Notes under the pieces: generated by a model | What the model saw: only the letters and a program-made list of their open reading frames with translations | Told to the model about the DNA's origin: nothing | The model's database searches: none | Made by a program: the position numbers and the translations under genes | In this document: positions 8,804 to 17,046 of the stretch, piece after piece | How the letters are laid out: every line of letters begins with the position of its first letter | Numbering within the stretch: position 1 is the first letter of the stretch | Source: Rhizobiales bacterium dw_265 | Lineage (GTDB): Bacteria > Pseudomonadota > Alphaproteobacteria > Micropepsales > Micropepsaceae | Assembly (NCBI GenBank): GCA_018449595.1 | Contig: JAAVUU010000001.1 | Location: 992,001-1,056,000, forward strand | Direction: 5' to 3' | DNA length: 64,000 bases

Positions 8804-10735
8804 TCAGTTGGGCAGCGCGAAGGCCACCAGCTGGTCGGACAGGCGCGGCGTCAGGATGCCGTTGCCCCCGGCCGCGAACACCACATACTGCCTGCCCTTG
8901 TAGGTATAGACGGCGGGCTGGGCCACGGCGGGCGCATCCACGATATGCTTCCACAGCACATTGCCGGTCTTCAAATCCACCGCCCGCACGCGGCTGTCCA
9001 TCGAAGCGCCGATGAAGACGACGCCCGACTTGGTGATAACCGGCGCGCCGATGGTCACCGAGCCCCAGCTTTCGGGCATGTAGAAGCCATATTTCTGGAC
9101 CTGGCCGAAGGGCTTTTCCCAGTTCAGCTTGCCGGTATTCATGTCATAGCTGAGAAGCGTGCCGTAAGGCGGCTCCCAGCAGGGCATGCCCCAGATGTTG
9201 AGGAAATTCTCCAGCTTGAAGCCATAGGCCGAACCGGCCTGCGCGGCATAACCACCGGCGCCGCGCAGCTTGTCGCCATAGAGCTTGTCGGCTTCGGCGC
9301 GGGGAATCAGGGTATAGACCTGCGGCACATGGTCGGAATTCACCACATAGGTGTTGGTGGTCGGATCGACGGCGCCACCGCCCCATTCCACGCCGCCAAC
9401 GGTGGCCGGCCAGGCGATCGAGCCCTTGATCGAAGGCGGGGTATAGCGGCCTTCGTCGCGCAGGCGCGCCTTCCAGCGGCTGCATTGCCCGAAGCTGGTA
9501 ATGTCGGCCAGCATCGAGACCGGCGGGCTGGTGTCGGGAATGGTGGGACGCGGCGTCGCCACATAAGGTTGGGTCCTGGATGCGACCTCGCCCGGCACGT
9601 CGGAAGCCGGGACCGGCTTTTCCACGATCGGATAGACCGGCTCGCCGGTGTTGCGGTTCAGCACGAACAGGAAGCCCATCTTGGTCGCCTGGATCAGCGC
9701 CGGGATCTTCTGGCCGTTCTTGTCGATGTCCAGCAAGGTGGGGGCGGAGTTGATGTCCACGTCCCAGATGTCGTGATGAACCAGCTGGCGCGCCCATACC
9801 ACTTCGCCGGTCTCCGCCTTCACCGCCACGGTGGCGGTGACATAGGGCATCTCCTTCAGGCGGTCGCCGCCATAATAGTTCGGGCTTGGCGACGAGACGG
9901 GCAGGAAGGCCAGGCCCGTTTCCGGGTCCACCGAAATGCCGGCCCAGACATTGGCGGTGCCGGTATTGTTCAACTGGTCGGGCGGAATGATGTTGAAGGT
10001 CCATTTCAGCGCGCCGGTACGAGCATCGATGCCATAGACGGTGCCGGGATTTTCCGTCTTGAGGGTCCAGTCGTCGCCGGCCCAGCCCAGGATCAGGGTG
10101 TCTTTATAGACAGCCGGCGGCTGGATCAGGCCGATCTTCCACTTGCTGTTGGTGGTCAGCCAGGCATTGACGTCCACCACGCCATTCTTGCCGAAGCCGG
10201 CGCAGGGCTTGCCGGTGTCGGCATCCACACCATGCAGTTCGCCCTGCATGGTGCCGATATAGACCATCTTCTGGCAGGACTGGCCCGCGGCCGGGGCGGC
10301 GGCGGCCCAATAGGCGACGCCGCGATTCTTCAGGCCCTGGTTCTGCGACTTGCCCAGCGCGCCGGAGTCATAGACCCATTTGGTCTTTCCGGTGTCCGGC
10401 TCCACCGCGAAAATCTTGTAGAAGGGCGTGCCGACATAGACGGTGTTGTTGACGAACAGCGGGGTGGCGCCCCAGGTGGTGTAGTGCGCGCCGCTGCCGA
10501 CATCGCCGGTGTGCAGTTCCCACGCCTTCTTCAGGTTCTTGGCATTGTCGGGCGTGATCTGGGTGGCGGTGGAATATTTCTGCGCCTGCTGGTTGCCGCC
10601 GAAGGCATCCCAGGTCTGGCTGTCGCTGCCTCCGGCCAAGCCGTTCTGGGCAGTGGCGGAGAAGGACAGCAGGGCGGCGGCGGCGGCGGCGGTGAAGCCC
10701 AGCGCGGCGAGGATCAGCTTTTTCTCAGTCTTCAT
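8804..10735 (-). CDS. PQQ-dependent dehydrogenase, membrane glucose dehydrogenase type
   Basis: A 643-residue periplasmic quinoprotein with an eight-bladed propeller. The N-terminus is a signal peptide or single anchor (KKLILAALGFTAAAAA, cleavage near ATAQ at 30). Family marks: HHDIWDVDINSAPTLLDI at 320-337, with the Asp that matches the catalytic base region of membrane glucose dehydrogenase; TKMGFLFVLNRNTGEPVYP at 351-369; RGVAYW at 138-143; and WGMPCWEPPYGTL near the C-terminus. The adjacent-Cys pair of methanol dehydrogenases is absent. Likely substrates are an aldose or cyclic polyol (glucose, quinate type), with electrons passed to ubiquinone. The ATG at 10735 overlaps the upstream anchor gene by 11 nt; a TTG at 10756 is less likely. 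Confidence 0.88.
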   Translation of the reverse strand: MKTEKKLILAALGFTAAAAAALLSFSATAQNGLAGGSDSQTWDAFGGNQQAQKYSTATQITPDNAKNLKKAWELHTGDVGSGAHYTTWGATPLFVNNTVYVGTPFYKIFAVEPDTGKTKWVYDSGALGKSQNQGLKNRGVAYWAAAAPAAGQSCQKMVYIGTMQGELHGVDADTGKPCAGFGKNGVVDVNAWLTTNSKWKIGLIQPPAVYKDTLILGWAGDDWTLKTENPGTVYGIDARTGALKWTFNIIPPDQLNNTGTANVWAGISVDPETGLAFLPVSSPSPNYYGGDRLKEMPYVTATVAVKAETGEVVWARQLVHHDIWDVDINSAPTLLDIDKNGQKIPALIQATKMGFLFVLNRNTGEPVYPIVEKPVPASDVPGEVASRTQPYVATPRPTIPDTSPPVSMLADITSFGQCSRWKARLRDEGRYTPPSIKGSIAWPATVGGVEWGGGAVDPTTNTYVVNSDHVPQVYTLIPRAEADKLYGDKLRGAGGYAAQAGSAYGFKLENFLNIWGMPCWEPPYGTLLSYDMNTGKLNWEKPFGQVQKYGFYMPESWGSVTIGAPVITKSGVVFIGASMDSRVRAVDLKTGNVLWKHIVDAPAVAQPAVYTYKGRQYVVFAAGGNGILTPRLSDQLVAFALPN

Positions 10736-11111
10736 CTTCGACCTCGTCCGTCTCAATGCTGCGGTCGGCGGCGTCGCCGATCACGTTGACAAGCCAGCCG
10801 ATCAGCGCCACGGCCTCGGCCGCCATGATGACCGGGCTTTCCAGGAAATAGCCCGCCACCGAGGAGAGCAGGATGTCCAGCAGGATGGACACGATCAGGA
10901 AGCCCTGCAGGAAGCGGCCGCGGTTGGGTTTCAGCGCCAAGGTCAGCGAGGCCAGCAGCATCAGCAGGCCCGCAACAGCCGTGGTCTCGACGCCGCCGGT
11001 GCCGATCAGTCCGGTTTCGGGGCTGTAGTAATCATAGACGCTGATGGCCATCACGATCAGCGATGCCAGTATGATCAACCACGCTCCACGCGTGGAATGT
11101 CGCTCAACCAA
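10725..11111 (-). CDS. Small four-helix membrane protein, probable separate anchor of the PQQ dehydrogenase
   Basis: 128 residues if translation starts at the TTG at 11111, which has AGGAGG five bases upstream; a TTG at 11129 has no such site. Four hydrophobic helices are visible (AWLIILASLIVMAISVY; a segment around AVAGLLMLLASLTLAL; GFLIVSILLDILLSSVAGYF; AAEAVALIGWLVNVI), followed by an acidic tail (EVEDED). Membrane glucose dehydrogenases normally carry such a helical bundle fused in front of the propeller. Here the bundle is a separate gene whose end overlaps the propeller gene start by 11 nt. The anchoring and quinone-docking role is inferred from that arrangement; the sequence alone is not diagnostic. 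Confidence 0.65.
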   Translation of the reverse strand: MVERHSTRGAWLIILASLIVMAISVYDYYSPETGLIGTGGVETTAVAGLLMLLASLTLALKPNRGRFLQGFLIVSILLDILLSSVAGYFLESPVIMAAEAVALIGWLVNVIGDAADRSIETDEVEDED

Positions 11112-11200
11112 CGGCCCCTCCTGGTACAAAATTTGACGCGATCCTAGCGATGGTCAGAGCCGGACGCAAAAGCCATCTGTCCCGCAACGCAGCATGACAA

Positions 11201-12229
11201 TCAGTTGTGCAGCACGATTTTCTGTACACGCCAGTTGCCGGCCTCCGCGACATACAGCGTGTTGACGCCGCGGCAATCCAGGCCGGTGACGCTGCCGAAT
11301 TCCCTGGGCAGCTTGCCGGCCTTGCCGAATTGGCCCAGCACCTTGCCGTCCAGCTCCAGCTTGATGATCTCGCCGCCATGATCCAGGTCGTTGGCGGGAT
11401 TGGAATTGGAACTGAAAAGATACTGGTGCGCGCCCGGGGTAATGCAGATCGCCACCGGATCGCCGATGCCGGTAATGCTGCTCTTATAGGCGCCATTGTT
11501 GTCGAACACCTGAATGCGCTTGTTGCCGTGGTCGGCGACATAGACATTGCCGGCCGCGTCCACCGCGATGGAATGCACCTGCTGGAACTGGCCGGTGTCG
11601 CCGCCGCGCGCGCCCCAGGATTTCACGAACACGCCGTCCCTGGTGAACTTGGCGACGCGGGCATTGCCCAGCCCGTCGGCGACAAAGATGTTGCCGTCGG
11701 CATCGAAGGCCACATCGGCGGGCGACTGGAACAGGTCGCTCTGCTGGCCCGAACCCGGCGGATTGCCCCGGCCGGTGTCGGGCGATGACGGCACGTCCAC
11801 CGACTCGGGCTTGCGGCCCAGCAGCATGACCTGGCGGCCATCGGGGGCGAACTTCATCACCATCGCGGAATAGCGGTCCACCACCCAGATATTGTCCTGG
11901 GCATCCACCCTGAGGCCCTGCGCCGCCAGGAAGCCGTACACCTGCCTGCCGATCTGGCGCACGAATTTGCCGTCAGGCGCGAACTCGTACAGCGACGAGC
12001 CGCCATGCGCGAAAGCGCGGCTGCCGCCCAGTGTCACGGTGGGATCGCCGTTGCGGGTATAGACGAAGACATGGCCCTTGGAATTGGTGGCCACCGCCAT
12101 GGCCTGGCCCAGGAAAGTATCCTTGGGCAGTTGCAGCGGCTCCGACGCGCCATAGGAGATTTCCTGGGCGAGGACGGGCGCGGCGAGCACGGCGCAGGCG
12201 GCGAGCAGAAGGGTTACGAAACGCTTCAT
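11201..12229 (-). CDS. Secreted NHL-repeat beta-propeller protein
   Basis: 342 residues with a signal peptide (MKRFVTLLLAACAVLAAPVLAQ). NHL-type blades recur with the DA.GN[IV][YWF]V.D core: DAQDNIWVVDRYSAMVMKF, DADGNIFVADGLGNARVAKF, DAAGNVYVADHGNKRIQVF and the last blade TLYVAEAGNWRVQKI. It is a paralogue of the gene just upstream, whose TAA stop lies directly before this start; GGAG of the ribosome site lies inside the upstream gene. No catalytic residues are recognised. NHL propellers often bind ligands or act as peptidyl-hydroxyglycolate lyases or lactonases, so the role is open. Confidence 0.82.
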   Translation of the reverse strand: MKRFVTLLLAACAVLAAPVLAQEISYGASEPLQLPKDTFLGQAMAVATNSKGHVFVYTRNGDPTVTLGGSRAFAHGGSSLYEFAPDGKFVRQIGRQVYGFLAAQGLRVDAQDNIWVVDRYSAMVMKFAPDGRQVMLLGRKPESVDVPSSPDTGRGNPPGSGQQSDLFQSPADVAFDADGNIFVADGLGNARVAKFTRDGVFVKSWGARGGDTGQFQQVHSIAVDAAGNVYVADHGNKRIQVFDNNGAYKSSITGIGDPVAICITPGAHQYLFSSNSNPANDLDHGGEIIKLELDGKVLGQFGKAGKLPREFGSVTGLDCRGVNTLYVAEAGNWRVQKIVLHN

Positions 12230-12230
12230 G

Positions 12231-13301
12231 TTACTTGCTCCCCTTCTTCTTTTTCGCGGGCGCTATCGGTCTGTCCGGCTGGAGCACGAATTTCTGCATC
12301 CGCCAGGATTCGATCTCACCCACGATCAGTTCATCGGGATTGCGGCAGTCCATCATGTGAACCACCTGGAAATTCGGCGCCAGCTTGCCGGCATGGCCGA
12401 ACTTGCCCAAGGGCGTGCCGTCCAGTTCCAGCTTGTAGATCTGGCCGGTCCTGGTCCAGCTGCCGGGACCGTTGCCGTTGGGATTGGAGTTGGAGACGAA
12501 CAGATACTGGTGCGCGCCTTCCGAAATGCAGTCCGACCAGGCGGTGCCGAAGCTGGTGTAGGCGGTCTTGTATTTGAGATTGTTGTCCAGCACGACATAG
12601 CGGTTGTTGGTGCGGTCGGCGACATAGACATTGCCCTGGTGATCCACCTGCAAGCCGTGCGGCAGGTTGAACTCGCCTTCGCCCTTGCCGGGTGCTGAGC
12701 CACCGGCCTGGGCCAGGAAATGGCCGTCGGGCGAATATTTCACCACACGGTTGTTGCAGTAGCCGTCGCTGACGAAGATGTTGTCGCTGGCGTCCCAGGC
12801 GATATCGGTGGGGCGGCAGAAGGTGTATTTCTCGTCCGGCGGATTGGGGCCTTTGGGCGTGGCATAGGGGCCGTCCGCCTGGCTGGGGCGATGGCCCAGG
12901 ATCATCAGGACTTTGGTACCCGTGGGATCGAATTTGGTGATGACATTGGTGCCTTCGTCCACCGTCCAGATATTGTCATGGCGGTCCACCCGCACCGAAT
13001 GGGCGAACAGAAAGCCGTAAAAGCCCTTGCCGATTTCCCTGACGAACTTGCCGGTCTTGTCGAACTGCCACAGCCGGGTCTGGGGACCGCGGAAGAAGGC
13101 GAAGATGTCGCCCTTGGAATTGGTGGCGACGCCCTGCAACTCGCCCAGATAGTCGCCGTTCGGCACCTTGAAGAAGCCGGGCACCGCCCGATAGTCCAGG
13201 TCGGGCGTGGTCAGGGCGGCGGTGGCGGCGGACTGGGCCAGGGCCGCGACAGGGCTGAAGAGAAGAGAGACAGCGGCTGCCGCCGCAAGACAAGACTTCA
13301 C
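12231..13301 (-). CDS. Secreted NHL-repeat beta-propeller protein (paralogue)
   Basis: 356 residues from a GTG at 13301 with GGGGAGG ahead of it; a much longer open frame to 13814 has no ribosome site and no conserved content. A signal peptide ends near AALAQ (residue 23). Blades show the same pattern as the downstream paralogue (DRHDNIWTVDEGTNVITKF, DASDNIFVSDGYCNNRVVKY, DHQGNVYVADRTNNRYVVL, LIVGEIESWRMQKFVL), and both have a line of the type HQYLF(V/S)SNSNP. The C-terminus is Lys-rich (KKKKGSK). It is the first gene of the propeller group leading to the PQQ dehydrogenase. Confidence 0.82.
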   Translation of the reverse strand: MKSCLAAAAAVSLLFSPVAALAQSAATAALTTPDLDYRAVPGFFKVPNGDYLGELQGVATNSKGDIFAFFRGPQTRLWQFDKTGKFVREIGKGFYGFLFAHSVRVDRHDNIWTVDEGTNVITKFDPTGTKVLMILGHRPSQADGPYATPKGPNPPDEKYTFCRPTDIAWDASDNIFVSDGYCNNRVVKYSPDGHFLAQAGGSAPGKGEGEFNLPHGLQVDHQGNVYVADRTNNRYVVLDNNLKYKTAYTSFGTAWSDCISEGAHQYLFVSNSNPNGNGPGSWTRTGQIYKLELDGTPLGKFGHAGKLAPNFQVVHMMDCRNPDELIVGEIESWRMQKFVLQPDRPIAPAKKKKGSK

Positions 13302-13429
13302 GAAGGACCTCCCCAGGACTGGCCAATTCCGCCACTCTTCGACGGCTTCGCGGGGAGTGTATACAGCAAAGCGGCAAGGGCAAGACGCCCCGGTCACGCC
13401 GCACTGCGGATACAGCAACCTGGCCCGGC

Positions 13430-13687
13430 TTAAACCGCGACCGGCTCCGACGGCACCTGGCAGCCGCCATCGGTTTTGTCCGCGATGGGCGTTGCCTGCA
13501 CATCGTCGCTTTGCGGCACCGTCTCCATGCTGTCCACACACAGAGAACTGTCCGCGACGGGCATTGCCTTTATCGGCGCCACGCCTTGAACCTGTGCAGG
13601 TGAGAAACCGGCAGTGGCGATCATCACGCAGCCGCACACCAGAATTTTCCCGAATGATTTGCCAAACGATTTCATCGTGACAGCCAT
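13430..13687 (-). CDS. Small exported protein of unknown function
   Basis: 85 residues from the ATG at 13687, chosen because AAGGG lies 7 nt upstream; a second ATG at 13675 has no such site. The N-terminus is basic then hydrophobic (MKSFGKSFGKILVCGCVMIATAGFSPAQ, split by a lipobox-like CGC), fitting a signal peptide. The mature part is short, acidic, and contains two Cys (SLCVDS, GGCQVP). I do not recognise a family. It lies on the same strand, upstream of the propeller group, with about 130 nt between. A GC-rich hairpin (13710-13728) sits in its leader. Confidence 0.45.
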   Translation of the reverse strand: MAVTMKSFGKSFGKILVCGCVMIATAGFSPAQVQGVAPIKAMPVADSSLCVDSMETVPQSDDVQATPIADKTDGGCQVPSEPVAV

Positions 13688-13709
13688 GGCACAGCCCTTT
13701 GCGATGTTT

Positions 13710-13732
13710 CTCCGGCCGATGGCCGGAGTTTT
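13710..13732 (+). terminator. Hairpin followed by TTTT (weak terminator or leader hairpin)
   Basis: CTCCGGCC (13710-13717) and GGCCGGAG (13721-13728) form a perfect 8-bp stem with loop GAT, followed by TTTT on the plus strand. No plus-strand gene ends here, so it may instead be a leader structure of the small minus-strand gene. Confidence 0.3.
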
Positions 13733-13757
13733 GACCACAAAGTAAGCATGTCACTTT

Positions 13758-13804
13758 TTTGCACTGCAGCAAAGAACTGAATCGCAAAACTGCCGCAAAA
13801 CTGC
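13758..13804. promoter_or_regulatory. Inverted repeat plus tandem 11-mer in a divergent promoter region
   Basis: TTTGC-ACTGCA-GCAAA (13758-13773) is followed by two adjacent exact copies of CGCAAAACTGC (13783-13793, 13794-13804). They lie between the divergent small exported protein gene and the beta-helix gene. Both repeats suit regulator binding; no regulator is identified. Confidence 0.3.
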
Positions 13805-13867
13805 CGGAACTCACAGCCGCGATCTGCTAAGGACAGGGCAACCAGAACGACCGGGAGCGCCCCAGAA

Positions 13868-16800
13868 ATGCCCATGAAAACCGCCGCTTTTTCCGCTGCC
13901 CTGTTGCTTGCGACCGTTCTCGGCGCCGCCGCCGCCGAACCGGGAACCTCCGCCTTCGCCACCCGGCTGGACGATCCCCGCGCCATTGCCCTCAGCGGGG
14001 CGGTGGGCGACGGCAAGGCCGACGACTCGGCCGCGCTTCAGGCCGCCATCGACAAGGCGTCCAGCGATCGCGGCGAAGGCATCGTCTTCATCCCCGAAGG
14101 CCGCTACCGCATCACGCGCACGATCTATGTCTGGCCCGCGGTGCGGGTGATCGGCTGGGGCGCGCACCGGCCGGTGTTCGTGCTGGGCGACAACACGCCG
14201 GGCTTCGCCAAAGGCGTGGCCGACATGGTGATCTTCGCCGGGGCGCGGCCGCGCCAGGCCTCCATCACCGGCAGCGGCGGCGAGACGCGCGGCACCGCCT
14301 TTAAAGTGCCCTTCCCGCCGCCGGGCAGCGTGCCGCCCGATCCCGCCATTGCCGACGCCAATCCCGGCACTTTCTATTCGGCGATGTCGAACATCGATTT
14401 CGAGATCGGCAAGGGCGATGCGGGGGCCGTCGCCATCCGCTTCCATGGCGCACAGCACGATTATCTCAGCCATATGGATTTCCACATCGGCTCGGGACTG
14501 GCGGGCCTCAATCAGGTGGCGAACGAAGCGGAAGACCTGCGCTTCTTCGGCGGCCGCTACGGCATCCTGACCGAGAAGCCCTCGCCCGCCTGGCAGTTCA
14601 CCCTGCTGGACGGCCAGTTCGAGGGCCAGCGCGAGGCGGCGATCCGCGAGCATGAAGCCGCGCTGACCCTGGTGAATGTATCGTTCAAGAATGTGCCGGT
14701 GGCGATAGACATCGACCCGGATTATTCCGACTGGCTGTGGGTGAAGAACAGCCGCTTCGAGAATGTGTCCAAAGCCGCCGTCATCGTCAGCAATGAGAAA
14801 AGCGTCTATACCCAGATCGGCTTTGAGAATGCGGTGGCGTCAAATGTGCCGGTGTTCGCCCGCTTCCGCGACAGCGGCAAGACGCTTGGCAACAGCGGCG
14901 CCTATGAAGTCAAAGCCTTCAACCACGGCCTGATCCTGCCCGCGCCCGGCCTGCCCGGCGAAACCGGCACCCGCTGGGATGCCCAGCCGCTGGCCGCGCT
15001 GCCTGCAGCCTTGCCGCCCGCCGTCCGCGCGCTGCCCCCCACAACGGCGTGGGTCAATATCCGCAGCCTGGGCGTGAAGGGCGACGGCAAGAGCGACGAC
15101 ACCACCGCCATCCAGCACGCCATCGATACGACCAGGGTGATCTATGTGCCGTCGGGCCGCTATATTGTACACGACACCATTCACCTGAAGCCCGATACGG
15201 TGCTGGTCGGGCTGCATCCTTCCATCACCCAATTTGATTTGCCCGACAACACGCCGGGCTTCGGCGGCGTCGGTGCCCCCAAGGCCCTGCTGGAAGCGCC
15301 CAGGGGCGGCGACACTATCGTGGCCGGCATCGGGCTTTTCACCGGCGGCATCAATCCCCGCGCGGTGGCGCTGCTGTGGCAGGCCGGCGCCAATTCGCTG
15401 GTGGATGACGTGCGTTTCCTGGGCGGGCACGGCACCAACCTGGCCGACGGTGCGCGCACCAATCCCTATGACGCCATGCATGCCGCCGATCCCGACCCCA
15501 GAAAGCGCTGGGACGGGCAATATCCCTCGCTGTGGGTGACCAACGGCGGCGGCGGCGTCTTCACCAATCTGTGGTCGGTGGACACCTATGCCAGCTTCGG
15601 CGTGCTGGTGTCGGACACCGCGACACCGGGCAAGATCTATGAACTCTCCAACGAGCATCATGTCCGGGTGGAGATCGCGCTGAACCGCGCCCGGAACTGG
15701 GACATCTATGCCCCCCAGACGGAAGAGGAAGCCGGCGAAAGCCAGGAGGCGATCTCGCTGCAGATCGCCAATTCCAGCCATATCACCATCGCCAACTGGC
15801 ACGCCTATCGCGTGACGCGCACGGTGCGCCCGGTGGACACCGCGGCGCGGCTGTTCAACTCCGGCGACATCCATTTCCGCAATGTGCATGTCAATGCCGA
15901 AAGCGGGCTGGCGGCCTGCGACGCCAATGGCTGCGGCACCGATCTGCGCGCCAGCCACTTCCCGGCCGAAAACGCCATCCGCGACGTGACCCACCACATC
16001 GACACCCGCGAGCGCGAGTTCGCGGTGCTGGATTATCCCGCCGACCCGCCCGTGCCCGCCGCCAGCGACATGGGCGCGAAAGTCGAGAGACTGGAGGACG
16101 GGTTCTATTCCATCTCCGGCGGCGCGGTGGATGCCAACGGCAAGCTGTTCTTCGTGGACAAGCACCAGCAACGCATCTTTGGCTGGTCGCGCGCCGAGGG
16201 GCTTTCCATCGAGCGCGACAATCCCACCGATCCGGTGAACCTGGCCTTCGACAAATCCGGCAACCTGCTGGTGCTGTCGTCGCTGGGCGCGGAGGGGACA
16301 CTGTACAGCTTCAAGCCCGGCTCGCCGGCCACCGAGATGACGGTGATCGCACCCACCCCGGCGACGGCGCACGCGGGCGCGAGCGTCCTGTTGCCGGGCA
16401 ACTGGTGGAACAATGGCGAGTTCAAGGACCAGCTGGACCCCAAGACCTATCGCTTCACCACCCTCAGCGAGATGTTCGCCCGCGACCTGGCCGCGCCCCG
16501 GCCGAAGGAATATGTCTCGCCCGACGGCAGCACGATCCTGCCCCAGGCGCGGGTGTTCCAGCAGGGCCCGCCCGACGGCACCGGCTGGCGCTTCTCCGAC
16601 GACCTGCAGGCTTACGGCTTCATCGCCGCCACGGCCGGCAGCCGCGCCTATCTCAGCAACGAGTCCGAAGGGCGTATCTATAGCGGGCTGGTCAATGCCA
16701 ACGGTTCGGTGACCGACCTGAAACTGTTCGCGGATCGCGGCGGCGAAAGCGTCGCGGTGGCGGCCAACGGCGATGTCTATGCCGCCAACGGCCAGGTCTT

Positions 16801-16936
16801 CGTCTATGCGCCCGACGGCAGGCTCAAGGGTCGCATCGATGTACCGGAACGGCCGCTGCAGTTGCTGTTCGGCGGCACGGACAGGCGCACCCTGTTCATC
16901 CTGACGCATCACGCGCTTTATGATGTAAAAACGTAA
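13868..16936 (+). CDS. Secreted twin beta-helix protein (GH55 / pectate-lyase-3 superfamily) with C-terminal propeller
   Basis: 1022 residues with a signal peptide ending near LGAAAAE (residue 23). Two pectate-lyase-3-type helices are in tandem. The first begins at about 30 with AVGDGKADDSAALQAAID and the GRYRITRTI block; the second begins at about 392 with SLGVKGDGKSDDTTAIQHAID and GRYIVHDTIHL. Tandem right-handed helices of this kind form the exo-beta-1,3-glucanases of family GH55. From about 745 to the end, repeated blades (GGAVDANGKLFFVDKHQQRIFGW, split by turn residues; NLAFDKSGNLLVL; VAVAANGDVYAANGQVFVY) indicate an added beta-propeller. It probably attacks a beta-glucan or pectic polymer; the catalytic acid cannot be assigned here. 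Confidence 0.78.
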   Translation: MPMKTAAFSAALLLATVLGAAAAEPGTSAFATRLDDPRAIALSGAVGDGKADDSAALQAAIDKASSDRGEGIVFIPEGRYRITRTIYVWPAVRVIGWGAHRPVFVLGDNTPGFAKGVADMVIFAGARPRQASITGSGGETRGTAFKVPFPPPGSVPPDPAIADANPGTFYSAMSNIDFEIGKGDAGAVAIRFHGAQHDYLSHMDFHIGSGLAGLNQVANEAEDLRFFGGRYGILTEKPSPAWQFTLLDGQFEGQREAAIREHEAALTLVNVSFKNVPVAIDIDPDYSDWLWVKNSRFENVSKAAVIVSNEKSVYTQIGFENAVASNVPVFARFRDSGKTLGNSGAYEVKAFNHGLILPAPGLPGETGTRWDAQPLAALPAALPPAVRALPPTTAWVNIRSLGVKGDGKSDDTTAIQHAIDTTRVIYVPSGRYIVHDTIHLKPDTVLVGLHPSITQFDLPDNTPGFGGVGAPKALLEAPRGGDTIVAGIGLFTGGINPRAVALLWQAGANSLVDDVRFLGGHGTNLADGARTNPYDAMHAADPDPRKRWDGQYPSLWVTNGGGGVFTNLWSVDTYASFGVLVSDTATPGKIYELSNEHHVRVEIALNRARNWDIYAPQTEEEAGESQEAISLQIANSSHITIANWHAYRVTRTVRPVDTAARLFNSGDIHFRNVHVNAESGLAACDANGCGTDLRASHFPAENAIRDVTHHIDTREREFAVLDYPADPPVPAASDMGAKVERLEDGFYSISGGAVDANGKLFFVDKHQQRIFGWSRAEGLSIERDNPTDPVNLAFDKSGNLLVLSSLGAEGTLYSFKPGSPATEMTVIAPTPATAHAGASVLLPGNWWNNGEFKDQLDPKTYRFTTLSEMFARDLAAPRPKEYVSPDGSTILPQARVFQQGPPDGTGWRFSDDLQAYGFIAATAGSRAYLSNESEGRIYSGLVNANGSVTDLKLFADRGGESVAVAANGDVYAANGQVFVYAPDGRLKGRIDVPERPLQLLFGGTDRRTLFILTHHALYDVKT

Positions 16937-16943
16937 CCCTTAC

Positions 16944-17023
16944 CGTCATGGCCCGGCTTGTCCGGGCCATCCAGTTTCCTTCGACGAACAAACTGGATGG
17001 CCCGCATAAAGCGGGCCATGACG
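16944..17023. repeat. REP-like compound palindrome between convergent genes (family A)
   Basis: The element starts CGTCATGGCCCG and ends CGGGCCATGACG. Nested stems are GGCCCGG-CTTGT-CCGGGCC, CCATCCAGTTT with AAACTGGATGG, and GGCCCG-CATAAA-GCGGGCC. It fills the gap between a plus-strand stop (16936) and a minus-strand stop (17047). Related copies are at 20400-20506 and 26784-26811. It probably acts as a bidirectional terminator or mRNA 3' end stabiliser. Confidence 0.8.
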
Positions 17024-17046
17024 ATTGGGATGTATGGGGCTGGAAC

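Noticed and set aside
7736..10789. Open frame of 1017 codons on the plus strand
   Set aside because: It is antisense to the propeller and PQQ dehydrogenase genes, has no ribosome site and reads as Gly/Ala/His/Arg-rich filler, as expected opposite GC-rich genes.
13302..13814. Long N-terminal extension of the first NHL protein
   Set aside because: The GTG at 13301 has GGGGAGG ahead of it and begins a signal peptide.
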